Source: Rhodopirellula sp. (GTDB lineage Bacteria; Planctomycetota; Planctomycetia; Pirellulales; Pirellulaceae). Taken from it: a stretch of DNA of 49,889 nt. The first letter of the stretch is position 1. Every line of letters begins with the position of its first letter. Below the pieces are notes generated by a model. That model saw only the letters and a program-made list of their open reading frames with translations, was not told where the DNA came from and did no database searches. Below, one piece after another: positions 34,301 to 42,113 of this stretch. The stretch is from contig NZGD01000150.1 in assembly GCA_002690925.1 (NCBI GenBank), positions 1 to 49,889 on the forward strand. The letters run 5' to 3'. Made by a program: the position numbers and the translations under genes.

Positions 34301-36433
34301 TAACGACACAAAAAGAAGGTCACCCGATTCGGTGAAGGTTGGCCAATCTGCTCGCTCACCACCATTGAGAGGAGCAATTCTCGTCCCTTTACTGGCATCC
34401 CAAATGAAACCTACCAAATCATCACCGAGTGACCAAATCAAACGCTTGCTCTCATCGGTACCCCAGTAACGGAAAGGCTGGTCCTGCTCTAAAGTCTTAT
34501 TATCTTCGACAGGAAAATTCTTGCTTGAAAGCAACGAAACGATCTGGGCTGCAGACTGCCAGTAAGTAGGCTTTGTTCTCAATGATCGCGCAAAGTAAGC
34601 CAGTGCGAGATCATTTTTCTCACTAGCAAGTTGCTCATGTGCTGTAACAAACTGTGAACGCGTAAGCGTCTCGTTCAATTGCAGAGCCGCATCCTCAGCT
34701 TGCCGCTGAGCTGATTCGGCGAGGTTTTGTGATTGCAATGCATTTGCGGCATTCTTCTCCGCGTTAAGTTTTGCCTTTTCTGCCTCTGCAGCATTTCCCT
34801 CGGCCAAACCTCGCTGACGGATGGATTCACGCTGAGCAATCACTGCAAACACAAACGCAATCAGAGCAACTACCGCGACCGCCGCCACACCAGTAGACAG
34901 AATACGCAGGCGCCGTGCAGCTCGCTGTTGGCTCTCTGCTCGCTCTGCTTCGGCAGCTGCTAATGCTTGTGCCTGCTCAAGCTCTCGCTTCCTTGCTGCC
35001 TCTCGCTCCCGTTCTGCCGCGAGTGCAGATTCCTCACTGCGCAGAAGGAACGACATGGCTTGATCGAAGCCAGGTGCATAGCGAACAGCCCATTTTGATG
35101 TCGGAGACTCGTTCTCTCGCCAAGCGAGGGCAATCTGCAAGTCAGGATCTCGATAGAGGCCAGCCCTGCTCTGTCCATGCAATTCTGCAGTTTCGGTCAA
35201 ACGACGATAAATCCGGGCGGATTGTGCTTCGTCATCAACCCATTCCTTCAGACGAAACCAGACTCGCATCAAGCTCTCGTGAGAAATGTCCACCACAGTT
35301 TCGGGTGTGAGAGGCACTTCATTCGGTGGCATCAGGAACGTGACACCCGGATGACGATAGGCTTCGACGACCTTGACAACCTGTTCCAGTTCTGCATCGG
35401 CGATCAGCGTCAACAGATCCAGACGCGTCGGTCTCCGAATGCCTCTGTTGTCAACTCCACGTTCTGTAATTGCTTTGAAGACCGCTTCGGCAACGTGCTG
35501 GTGTGTTTCGTCGAGGCTGGCAAAGACTTCATCCGCATGCCGTGATAAAGCCTCTTCCATCCCACCGACATCAAGGTAGTGTTGCAACTCCAATGCATCA
35601 CCAGCATTCTCATCCTCTCGCCAATGATCAAACGTCCTCATCAATGCGTGCTGCAGAACAGGCAACTGATCCTGCTCGCTCCCGAGGCTGTTCAACAGTT
35701 CCTGGACCAGTGAGAATGCAATCTGTCCGCCGCCCACTTTGATCGGCCCCTCAATGCAGGAGCGAATCTGATCGCGTGTAAGGCGTGGAATCAGATACTC
35801 GCCCTCATTCACGGCCTCGGTGAGCCCACGAAACTCGGTGCAATCCCCCAGATAGTCGGATCGCATCGTAATGATCACAAAGATCGGCACCTCTCGCTGT
35901 GCCCCAGCTTCCAGAAGCAGATTTACAAAGCTAACCGCCTGTTCTTCATTACTCGCACCACTACGCTGAAATCGAAAGATTTCCTCAAACTGGTCGACCA
36001 GGATCAGCACGTTGGTGCCCGGTTCGATTTCTGACTGTCGAATTGCCTCAACAAGCCCAAGTCCGCTGTGATTAAGAGTGGCCAGTAATTCACCGATCAC
36101 TTTGGGATCTTCAGAATCTTCGAGCGATGCCTCTGCAATGGATTCGGCCAAATGCTGCAGCGGTGCTCCACCGGGTCGTAAGACCAGGGTTTCCCAATCT
36201 GAACCCACTTCCTTCATCATGCCGCCCTGCAGTTCGGGCAGCAGACCTGCACGCACGAGCGACGACTTTCCGCTCCCCGACGTTCCTGTGACGGCCAGAA
36301 ACCGCTGTTTGCGCAGCAGGGTTACCAGTTCAGCAACCTGCTGTTCACGCCCGAAGAATAGGTAGTCCTCTTCTTGATTGAAGGGCCGCAAACCGGGAAA
36401 CGGATTAAAAATATTCGACTTCTGATCAGGCAT
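28397..36433 (-). CDS. Membrane-anchored nSTAND1 ATPase with WD40, TPR and three repeated modules
   Basis: The product has about 2678 residues from ATG 36433, or 2690 from GTG 36469 (numbering here uses the latter). The nSTAND1 P-loop domain opens with FNPFPGLRPF and FFGRE. It has Walker A GTSGSGKSS (62-70), Walker B LILVDQFEE (156-163) and TMRSDYLG. A winged-helix/helical region and a charged coil precede a single membrane helix (about 523-545) and a second coiled coil. WD40-type repeats span about 645-1462, TPRs about 1530-1800. Three copies of an unassigned ~190-residue module lie at about 1813-2012, 2170-2363 and 2493-2690, separated by TPRs. Each has a YN-x-x-L start, FD(V/I)RG, and a W-x-NP-x-P...PFL end. 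STAND ATPases are signal-triggered switches that oligomerise on ligand sensing; the WD40, TPR and C-terminal modules are probably the sensor. It follows the kinase gene by 12-48 bases. Confidence 0.9.
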   Translation of the reverse strand: MPDQKSNIFNPFPGLRPFNQEEDYLFFGREQQVAELVTLLRKQRFLAVTGTSGSGKSSLVRAGLLPELQGGMMKEVGSDWETLVLRPGGAPLQHLAESIAEASLEDSEDPKVIGELLATLNHSGLGLVEAIRQSEIEPGTNVLILVDQFEEIFRFQRSGASNEEQAVSFVNLLLEAGAQREVPIFVIITMRSDYLGDCTEFRGLTEAVNEGEYLIPRLTRDQIRSCIEGPIKVGGGQIAFSLVQELLNSLGSEQDQLPVLQHALMRTFDHWREDENAGDALELQHYLDVGGMEEALSRHADEVFASLDETHQHVAEAVFKAITERGVDNRGIRRPTRLDLLTLIADAELEQVVKVVEAYRHPGVTFLMPPNEVPLTPETVVDISHESLMRVWFRLKEWVDDEAQSARIYRRLTETAELHGQSRAGLYRDPDLQIALAWRENESPTSKWAVRYAPGFDQAMSFLLRSEESALAAEREREAARKRELEQAQALAAAEAERAESQQRAARRLRILSTGVAAVAVVALIAFVFAVIAQRESIRQRGLAEGNAAEAEKAKLNAEKNAANALQSQNLAESAQRQAEDAALQLNETLTRSQFVTAHEQLASEKNDLALAYFARSLRTKPTYWQSAAQIVSLLSSKNFPVEDNKTLEQDQPFRYWGTDESKRLIWSLGDDLVGFIWDASKGTRIAPLNGGERADWPTFTESGDLLFVSLPDQGGSIVGLSTETGKPVTPIMEVSNRFNRPYGVLSRVPNEVRILLDDVPTRQLLLWDGKTGEAIPLKRGSEAPLVAGVAGPSPDHRHVFAAYADQTISVWRASDGESVVRDFKHGMGISDCGMSPDSRWLFVASGIEQTVAWTDLGEHSNKSEAQPSFKRKTFEFPIRRVAFHPTKPLLMIAGRTIEQGMIRVLNLESGDIVSEITEDDFGVQSQESLAAIRFLGYNDQENLLERWIIGIASQKGRQFRVYDLESGKEIHRFDFDDSLVSVASFTPDGSRLITTHKDRTLRIWNVFSGLQVTRPIEHPFEPSFAITTDGQKVVSFNVGDLSMRVFSTRTGQQLLLPLPAVTGGFATKFTQLQDRTQFVSAERTEVTAQGVTKLDVGLLSRWSARPRLARRLPQQFDGAVYQASFSPDGTQVVAGGAARDTKAKIWTFADGKTVRTFRHGAGINSAIFNPGGDRLVTGSSDGVVRVWDLGSEDALEYEILPGGNPEFVEFDQSGNRLLIETAEGNVGVWDTESGFPVFDSINLDGDARFSVNGEKVIFGGGDGILRLIDSETGEITQVGERLSTGITFGVSPDGVHVATSGFGDFLRVWNIETGELAWTAPSRESNLATVFHPSGDIVAVCNAKNSEWDIGQIDLWNWRTGERPVEALECEGQIYPGAMEFSPDGRFIAAGTVNGLMIVWEVSTGKRLFRARQHSERIWTLKFSSDSQRLLTCGEDGAVKVYELPPINDPIPDWLPELAERVARKRINESGAVEAVSGGLADLKSSIESSDSQDGYTQWAKWFFSDPLERQADLSVDLSTQDYADVKSRGSSLSDQYEAFLLDPNNGLISCRIGYLLSVSPVRARLEPHAQTQWDQTAIWYCEQGTELSPKVGEAWALKGAVEQVLGQSASDSVAKALELDPETPIAWYVNAFALHQQGQMEEAYKAFTKSISLLPENRHALDWENQAPFLVGTLRQILSQKKFKPYVLALAGATRLFQTGDTLERRRLEADWLTRYACQLAPEDAAVWGLRSQVLASAEREEELREAIAKSLQHLEDGSVDWHQYGRLLNERCDELVQQQRFDEAHEYMLRLGIPPRSTDATLNQIDLGSKYNHTLVQMPYRPRTEQNNSLYTWKRLPIGLVSIDDVLFDVRGLVRLGGGFVANKEFAVPVPSKVSEIPVNQSADYVHFLHNVVANVQRRIPKGQVVGYYTLHYADDEQIRFPIRFGQDVIPWVFNRHVKPTRAQVGWSEGLYSQCKTLSHSVWENPRPDVEIRSISFESTNTHSAPFLVAISLESNAGDASVDDAGRSSIEALRRSFLIEGKTEKTRDALDALSKQAVELDPENLQVTYRRAEVLFQIGKLDQALKLIEEIRKDHPESMPCRLLHGRVLWKLGRAEEAANTLQRQAGEQPLAAVLNQDEQLIWDQFTEDVKVKMGEFEGRKWLYKLLIPPQEDGLSKCLVDLSDHYNASLEESWYTPRGYPNYYGPFLNEFRAGIHVLHGTPYDIRGLIQLNARDKIDMHNLYSKEVDGIKVGVKGNQLHFLHATFNSDRPGTPVVNYRVHLSNGDVHDHIVRYGVDISEMNQDHDAPSPQSTVWRAANVTPFADESDAVLCQSTWNNPTPEHAIDHVDLKIGGSRAQPFLAAMTVESFGQQLEREPKEISLVAQIAMQKLSQGSPLNQSVAKQIEKVVEKIEAEGSNDAAALYVLGKIYYRFEEFERALETVNAALDLESGNRAECLLLKSEILGALNQFSLARDTQGEVRRAVLDESIPKRSEDVSSRFVDLTKHYNVSLGEFPYQTEQKARILTETFDKIPPGVGSFAGTSFDVRGVLALAGTETVLSAGVYDLKPEATGISVGRKASAMHLLHGAGWGGSEPHGTCIGEVVVHYEDGETRTVEICAGRHVRDWFLTQYYTRQVSDGTLAWVHPSSQVPGRDIGLYTMSWENPKPETKIETIDFRSTMTAAAPFLLGVTLDD

Positions 36434-36481
36434 AAATTCATATGCGTTGGCATGGTGACCAACGTCCACTGTGTTTGCTAA

Positions 36482-38947
36482 TTACGATTGCCGACTCGAC
36501 TTGATTGCATCCACAAATTCCTCCAATACAGATCCATCAAACGGTTCAGATCCGTGAATTACCTGCGCAGTGTGACTGCGGAACCGTTCTTTCCGACGAT
36601 CAATGGGCGGTGCAATGTAAACGGCCTGAAGTGAAATATCACTGGTGCGACCGTACCCACGCGCCTTCATCAGATTTCGCACTTTGATGTCGACCCACGA
36701 ATGGCGTGCCGCACCGTAGTAAATCAGAACCGCGTCAGCATCAACCAGATTCTCCCGGTGCGTTTCAGCTGCTTCTTCTTCCTCTGCTCCAAATGCCGGC
36801 AACGAGATCTCCATGCCTTTCTCAAACAGGAAATCTTCTAACTCCTCGACCGCTTCCTCATCACGCTCGTCGCAGATCAGATAGACACGCAATGGTTGGT
36901 CACCGGTGTCGCTTATCGAGCTGTTGTTCGGCTTGGGAGCCTTCGGCTTCAACCGGTCGAGCACATATTCCTTGAGGCCTGACAATTGTCCTTGGATGAT
37001 CTCAGCACCCGCATACAAATCCGGCGCAGTCTTGAGACCCTGCAGAAAATCCTGCTGCCTCTCGTCAACGATCTCCATGTCACGCGGAATCCACACAACA
37101 CGATCCAGATCACCTGCTTGCGTTGTTTCTGCGGCTATCCGATTTTGAATCGCTACCAACGACTCACTCTCGCCCTCTGGCACGATCCCGTATGACTTAC
37201 CCACGGGATGAATTGACAGCGAGCTCTCGCTCAAATAATCCGCCACCTGCGGCAACAGTTCATCGCCGACCATCGAAAGCGGTTGTGACGGTACAACCTT
37301 GTGCCCGCGTCCTATTAATTCCCGACGAATCTTCTCTGCTTCGCCAGCCAAGTCGGATGTGGTCTGAGCCAAGTAGATCGTTTTGGTATCACCATCAGTA
37401 ACGACTGATTGTGCTAACGCACCGGACCTCTGCTTGAGCGTCTTGATCACCGGCCACAATTCCTGGCAGACATCATAGACCCGGGAATAATACTTCTGGT
37501 TCGCTTCCGCTCCAAACCGCTCATCGAACTCGCTGACGCGACTGGAATCGGGATCTTCTTCAAAGAATGAGTAGTCCATCAAACCGTTCAGCCGCGACCT
37601 CAAAGATGCCGGCATTTCGGACTCAGCTACCGGTGTCTTAACCACCTTCAAAAACCGACTGCGAGAATCGACCACTGGCCCGCCGGTACTGGTTGACTGC
37701 GATGCGAAATGTTCCATGAACTGATGAGCCGCCGTTGTGTGCAAGAACGCTGGCGACAAGACACAAACCACGGCCTCCAACTTTTCCAAAGCAGGCAAAA
37801 TCACATCCCAAGCTTCATCGCTACTTGGCAAATTTGTCAGTTTTGTGACTCGCAATTTCTGACCCGAGAGTTGCTGCAAACGAACTTGCATGTGCTCGGT
37901 TAACTTAGTGACCCAACCATCTGTCCCCGGGGTGATTGGATGGTCATCAACCTCCGCCGCAAGAATCACCACGTCACTCTCGTGAATCACATCAGCTGCT
38001 GAGGAAACCGAAGTCCCGTCAGCTGCTACCTCCATGGTTTGGTCCAAACCAGCGACGGGCACAGGAGCAGTGAAGGCCCCTGCCAAACCCGGCACGGAAC
38101 CGGTGTGCAATGGTTGCAAATCCTGCAAAAATGCGACGGGATCCGGATAGCGATCATCGGGGTTCTTGGCAAGACATTTCTGCAGCAGCAAATCTAGGTC
38201 AGACGCATCCTCCACTCCTTGCTCGGCAAGGGGTGGTACTTGTTGATTAAGGATCCGATCAAAAACATCACCAAGCGACGCACCTGAGAATGGTGTCGTG
38301 CCAGTCAACATTTCATACAACAAGATCCCCAGACTGAACAAATCAGACCGATGATCCACAGGCCTTCCGCGAACCTGTTCAGGGCTCATGTACTTGGGCG
38401 TTCCCAATACCGACCCAGCCGCGGTCATCGAGGTGTCAGCCGCGACGGGTTTGGCCAAGCCAAAATCGGTCAACTTGGGGACCCCCTCTTGGGTCAACAG
38501 TACATTCGCCGGCTTGATGTCCCGGTGAATGATATTGGCGTTGTGCGCTGCAACCAGAGCTGAGCAAAGCTGCCCCGCCAACGAAATCGCCTCAGTCCTC
38601 CCAATACGCCCTGCTGCACAGCGATCAGCTAACGAACCGCCTTCGACGTACTCCATGATCAAATACGGACCATCCTTGGTTTGGCCGTAATCATAAATCT
38701 GAACAATACTCGGATGGTTAAGCGCCGCTATCGACTTCGCTTCTGTCAAAAAACGCTGCACAGACGTTGAATTGGCAACCTCCGATCCCAGCATCCGCTT
38801 CACAGCAACTTTTCTATCCAGACGCATATCAGTTGCCAAATGCACCTCCCCCATGGCGCCCTTGCCAAGAACCTTTCCGAGCTTCCAGCGAGATTCGAGG
38901 TCGACGACTTCCATCGTTTCATCGAATTCGGGAGTTTCTTCGGACAT
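36482..38947 (-). CDS. Ser/Thr protein kinase with three TIR-like domains
   Basis: The product has 821 residues from ATG 38947; the frame runs back to a TTG at 39001. The Hanks-type kinase (about 22-280) is intact: GKGAMGEVH loop, VAVK Lys50, Glu70, HRDIKPAN with catalytic Asp143, DFGLA Asp161 and GTPKYMSPEQ. No membrane helix follows, unlike most PknB proteins. Three alpha/beta regions then occur. First, about 325-510, DVVILAAEVDD to AVVCVLSPAFL. Second, about 522-668, TIYLAQTTSDLAGEAEKIR with SSLSIHPVGKSYGIVPEGES. Third, about 685-818, LRVYLICDERDEEAVEELED with DADAVLIYYGAARHSW. All have TIR/DUF4062-like strand and helix order. In the third, the usual Trp-x-x-x-Glu is W-V-D-I-K, so NADase activity is doubtful. 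It is the first gene of a unit with the STAND ATPase. Confidence 0.85.
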   Translation of the reverse strand: MSEETPEFDETMEVVDLESRWKLGKVLGKGAMGEVHLATDMRLDRKVAVKRMLGSEVANSTSVQRFLTEAKSIAALNHPSIVQIYDYGQTKDGPYLIMEYVEGGSLADRCAAGRIGRTEAISLAGQLCSALVAAHNANIIHRDIKPANVLLTQEGVPKLTDFGLAKPVAADTSMTAAGSVLGTPKYMSPEQVRGRPVDHRSDLFSLGILLYEMLTGTTPFSGASLGDVFDRILNQQVPPLAEQGVEDASDLDLLLQKCLAKNPDDRYPDPVAFLQDLQPLHTGSVPGLAGAFTAPVPVAGLDQTMEVAADGTSVSSAADVIHESDVVILAAEVDDHPITPGTDGWVTKLTEHMQVRLQQLSGQKLRVTKLTNLPSSDEAWDVILPALEKLEAVVCVLSPAFLHTTAAHQFMEHFASQSTSTGGPVVDSRSRFLKVVKTPVAESEMPASLRSRLNGLMDYSFFEEDPDSSRVSEFDERFGAEANQKYYSRVYDVCQELWPVIKTLKQRSGALAQSVVTDGDTKTIYLAQTTSDLAGEAEKIRRELIGRGHKVVPSQPLSMVGDELLPQVADYLSESSLSIHPVGKSYGIVPEGESESLVAIQNRIAAETTQAGDLDRVVWIPRDMEIVDERQQDFLQGLKTAPDLYAGAEIIQGQLSGLKEYVLDRLKPKAPKPNNSSISDTGDQPLRVYLICDERDEEAVEELEDFLFEKGMEISLPAFGAEEEEAAETHRENLVDADAVLIYYGAARHSWVDIKVRNLMKARGYGRTSDISLQAVYIAPPIDRRKERFRSHTAQVIHGSEPFDGSVLEEFVDAIKSSRQS

Positions 38948-39499
38948 GGTGGGCACTGCGCGGGGGAACGGTCGTAGACCATCGTGGCTGAATGCAGACA
39001 AGGAACGCTTGGACTAGAGAATAACCACCTCCAATCAAAGCCACAAGTTTAATGCATGATCCACCACTCAACTCCACACGATCCGCACGACTGTGACACA
39101 AACCAATCCCCTCGTTTGGGGAAACTTCTGGCAAAGTGGATCCCGCCTGAACCTGTTGAAGTGAAAAGACATCCCTTGCTCAGCCCCCCAGAGCCAAGAC
39201 ACACCAAATCAAAATCGTTATTCACCGATGATCTGTCAATCGGCGTTAAACAACTCTTGTGACCTCCGTCTCAGGGTGAATCATGCAACTGAATTAAAAT
39301 AATGCAGTTCGCAAGCCGCGATCCAATTGGCATTTACGAGCACGAGGCTTCGATAGCCAGACCTTCTCTTCGAACAGGTCCCACTTAGTACAAAACAGGG
39401 AAGATACTGCGACTTGGCGAGCACCTGTTAAGCTATTGCTTGATTTAGCGTCTACAAACGCGAGTCGCACTCGAATAAATTTCAATTTGGAGAATTGCT
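38948..39499. other. Divergent promoter region of the kinase operon and GH127 gene
   Basis: About 550 bases separate the kinase start from the GH127 start. Short open frames on both strands lack family features. The GH127 gene has a strong ribosome-binding site at 39489-39492. No clear operator repeat was found. Confidence 0.4.
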
Positions 39500-41980
39500 G
39501 TGTTCCCTCGTCACACAACAACACTGATTTCTGCCCTGACAGTCTGCTGCTCAATCAATCTCGTGCTCGCCGACTATCCCCTGCGGCCTGTTCCATTCAA
39601 TGAAGTTGAAATAAAGAGTGACTTCTGGCGTCCGCGTCTGCAAACACAGCGCAAAACACTCGTCCCCTTTGCGTTTGAACGCACCCAACCTGGAGTTGAG
39701 CACCTACAGGCTGCTCGCGACTACCTCAGAGGCAAAAAACCTGAAGGGCACCGAGCACATCGGTTCATCGATTCGGACCTTTACAAGGTAATGGAGGGAG
39801 CCGCTTACCTGCTTCAATTGAGGCAGGATCCAGAGCTCGAATCCAAACTCAACGAACTAGCAGATATCATCAGCGGCGCTCAAGAGTCGAACGGCTACCT
39901 TTACCCATCGCACACCACCGGGGTTGGTGAAGAGAAAAACATGATGGGTGATTCGCCCTACACATTCGTTGTCCACAGTCACGAACTTTATAATGTGGGA
40001 CACCTCTACGAAGCAGCCATTGCGTATTACCAAGCAACTGGGAACAGAAAACTGCTGGATGTCGCAGAGAAAAGTGCTCAACATATCAATCAGGTCTTTT
40101 TTTCAGGCGACCCGAAATACAACGGTGGTAAACCAATTCAGCAAGCTCCGGGACACCAGGAACTGGAACTGGCATTGGTCAAATTACACCGTGTCACTGG
40201 AAATCAACTTTATCTGGACATGGCCCGAAAATTCCTGGAAATACGGGGCGTGACATACGTACCAGATGGTGACGGTGTCATGTCACCGACCTACGCGCAG
40301 CAACACGCTCCCGTCAAAAATCAAAATGAAGCAGTCGGGCATGCCGTTCGGGCAACTTACCTATACTCAGCTATGGCCGACGTCGGCACCCTGACGGGTG
40401 ACACTGAATATGGTGATGCGTTGGACAGAATCTGGGGCAACATCACAAACACTCGCATGCACATCACCGGTGGCTTGGGTGCGGTGCATGGGATTGAGGG
40501 ATTCGGTCCCCAATATGAACTTCCCAATGCCGATGCCTTCAATGAAACATGCGCTGCAGTTGGCAATGTACTTTTCAATTACCGCATGTTCTTGCTTCAC
40601 AAGGATGCTCGTTATCTTGATGTGGCAGAGGTTGCATTACTGAATAATGTGCTGGCTGCGGTTAACTTGGAAGGAAACCGTTTCTTCTATGTCAATCCAC
40701 TTGCAGCCGACGGGAAATACCCATTTAACCACGGCACAGCTGGTCGGGCTCCGTGGTTTGGCACAGCCTGCTGTCCCTCCAACATGGCCCGGTTACTTCC
40801 ACAAGTGCCCGGCATGACCTACGCACACGACGACAACGATGTGTACATCACTTTCTACGCTGAAAGCCAAACCGAAATCACGCTCGATGGGGTGAAAGTG
40901 AAACTGGAACAACAGACTGCCTATCCCAACGATGGAGAAATCAGCGTCACGGTAAACCCTGCTGCCGATAAACAGTTCCGTTTGCTGTTGCGAATCCCAA
41001 CGTGGACAGGTGAGCAATTCGTTCCCGGCGAACTCTACCGTTATGCGAATCCCGCCCCCGCGAATGTCAGCGTGAACGTAAACGGAAAAACGGTGCCACT
41101 CGAAATGAGCAAAGGTTTCATAACCATTGATCGAAAATGGACCCGTGGTGATCAAATCAACCTGACACTCCCAATGCCTGTGCGCATCAACGAATGTCAC
41201 CCCTCCGTTAAGGCTAATCAAAATCGAATCGCTTTTACCCGTGGGCCGTTTGTGCTGTGTGCTGAGGGCATCGACAATGGTGGTGCGACTCAACGATTCT
41301 TTTTCGCCAACATGCCCAAAACCTCAAACGCGACGATCACGACAACGAAGCTCGATTCCGGTTCTTTTCTGCAAGTCGCAACGAAGGCACAAGCGATTAC
41401 GGCGAACAAGTCAGCTGAGACATCACCGCTGGTTCTAACGCCCTACTATGCGTGGAACAATCGAGGCGTCAGTTCGATGACTGTATGGTTCCCTCGCAAC
41501 CCGGCAATGGCCGTTTTTGACCCGCATCAATTACCCAAGGAAAGTCCCTTTTCAAAAGTTGTCGCATCTCATACCTCAAGCATTGACACAATTTCTGCCA
41601 TCGGTGATCGCAAAGAGCCAAAATACTCTAGTGGAAAAAAGGTGCCCCGTTGGACAAGCCGTCCGCAAAAAGATCAATCACAATGGATCGAAGCTAGATT
41701 CCACGGCACCAAAAACCTCCGCAGTGTCGGAGTCTATTGGATGCAGGATCAGTTCGATGTGAAGTTCCCTGCGGAATGGTCATTGGAAATAGAACAGGAT
41801 GGGGACTGGAAACCATTTCAACTGTACGTCACTGACCGCTACGACACACGAGCCAATCAATACAACGTGGTGCACCCAGCTGCTCCGATCCGCTGCGATG
41901 CGATTCGCGTGCTCATGAAGCCCAAGCCAAAATCATGTGTGGGAATACTGGAAATCATGCCAGAGTTCGAAGCGGAATGA
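39500..41980 (+). CDS. Secreted GH127 beta-L-arabinofuranosidase-like protein
   Basis: This 826-residue enzyme belongs to GH127 (formerly DUF1680). It starts with a signal peptide ending around LVLADYP. An (alpha/alpha)6 barrel follows, with blocks MEGAAYLLQLRQDPEL, SHELYNVGHLYEAA, GHQELELALVKLHR and RMHITGGLGAVH. The zinc/cysteine site seen in the characterised Bifidobacterium enzyme is present: NETC (Glu349, Cys351) and CCPSN (Cys424-Cys425), one Cys serving as nucleophile. C-terminal beta-sandwich domains include a discoidin-like end. It should remove terminal beta-L-arabinofuranose from plant or algal glycans. GTG 39500 is the start because GGAG lies 7 bases upstream and the signal peptide begins there. 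Confidence 0.9.
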   Translation: MFPRHTTTLISALTVCCSINLVLADYPLRPVPFNEVEIKSDFWRPRLQTQRKTLVPFAFERTQPGVEHLQAARDYLRGKKPEGHRAHRFIDSDLYKVMEGAAYLLQLRQDPELESKLNELADIISGAQESNGYLYPSHTTGVGEEKNMMGDSPYTFVVHSHELYNVGHLYEAAIAYYQATGNRKLLDVAEKSAQHINQVFFSGDPKYNGGKPIQQAPGHQELELALVKLHRVTGNQLYLDMARKFLEIRGVTYVPDGDGVMSPTYAQQHAPVKNQNEAVGHAVRATYLYSAMADVGTLTGDTEYGDALDRIWGNITNTRMHITGGLGAVHGIEGFGPQYELPNADAFNETCAAVGNVLFNYRMFLLHKDARYLDVAEVALLNNVLAAVNLEGNRFFYVNPLAADGKYPFNHGTAGRAPWFGTACCPSNMARLLPQVPGMTYAHDDNDVYITFYAESQTEITLDGVKVKLEQQTAYPNDGEISVTVNPAADKQFRLLLRIPTWTGEQFVPGELYRYANPAPANVSVNVNGKTVPLEMSKGFITIDRKWTRGDQINLTLPMPVRINECHPSVKANQNRIAFTRGPFVLCAEGIDNGGATQRFFFANMPKTSNATITTTKLDSGSFLQVATKAQAITANKSAETSPLVLTPYYAWNNRGVSSMTVWFPRNPAMAVFDPHQLPKESPFSKVVASHTSSIDTISAIGDRKEPKYSSGKKVPRWTSRPQKDQSQWIEARFHGTKNLRSVGVYWMQDQFDVKFPAEWSLEIEQDGDWKPFQLYVTDRYDTRANQYNVVHPAAPIRCDAIRVLMKPKPKSCVGILEIMPEFEAE

Positions 41981-42018
41981 GGTGGCCCACCAACGCCGAC
42001 GGATTCGACGCCTGTGCT

Positions 42019-42062
42019 GCGAAACTGGCGTGAGACTAACGCGAAACTGGCATGAGACTCAG
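42019..42062. repeat. Imperfect 22-bp tandem repeat
   Basis: Two adjacent units at 42019-42040 and 42041-42062 share GCGAAACTGGC then TGAGACT and differ at three positions. They lie 40 bases after the GH127 stop, before the convergent zinc-ribbon gene. No function is apparent; slippage is the simplest origin. Confidence 0.7.
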
Positions 42063-42113
42063 TCGATGTTCACCACACCGCAAGCCACGGTCTTAATCAT
42101 CGGTAAACCGACG

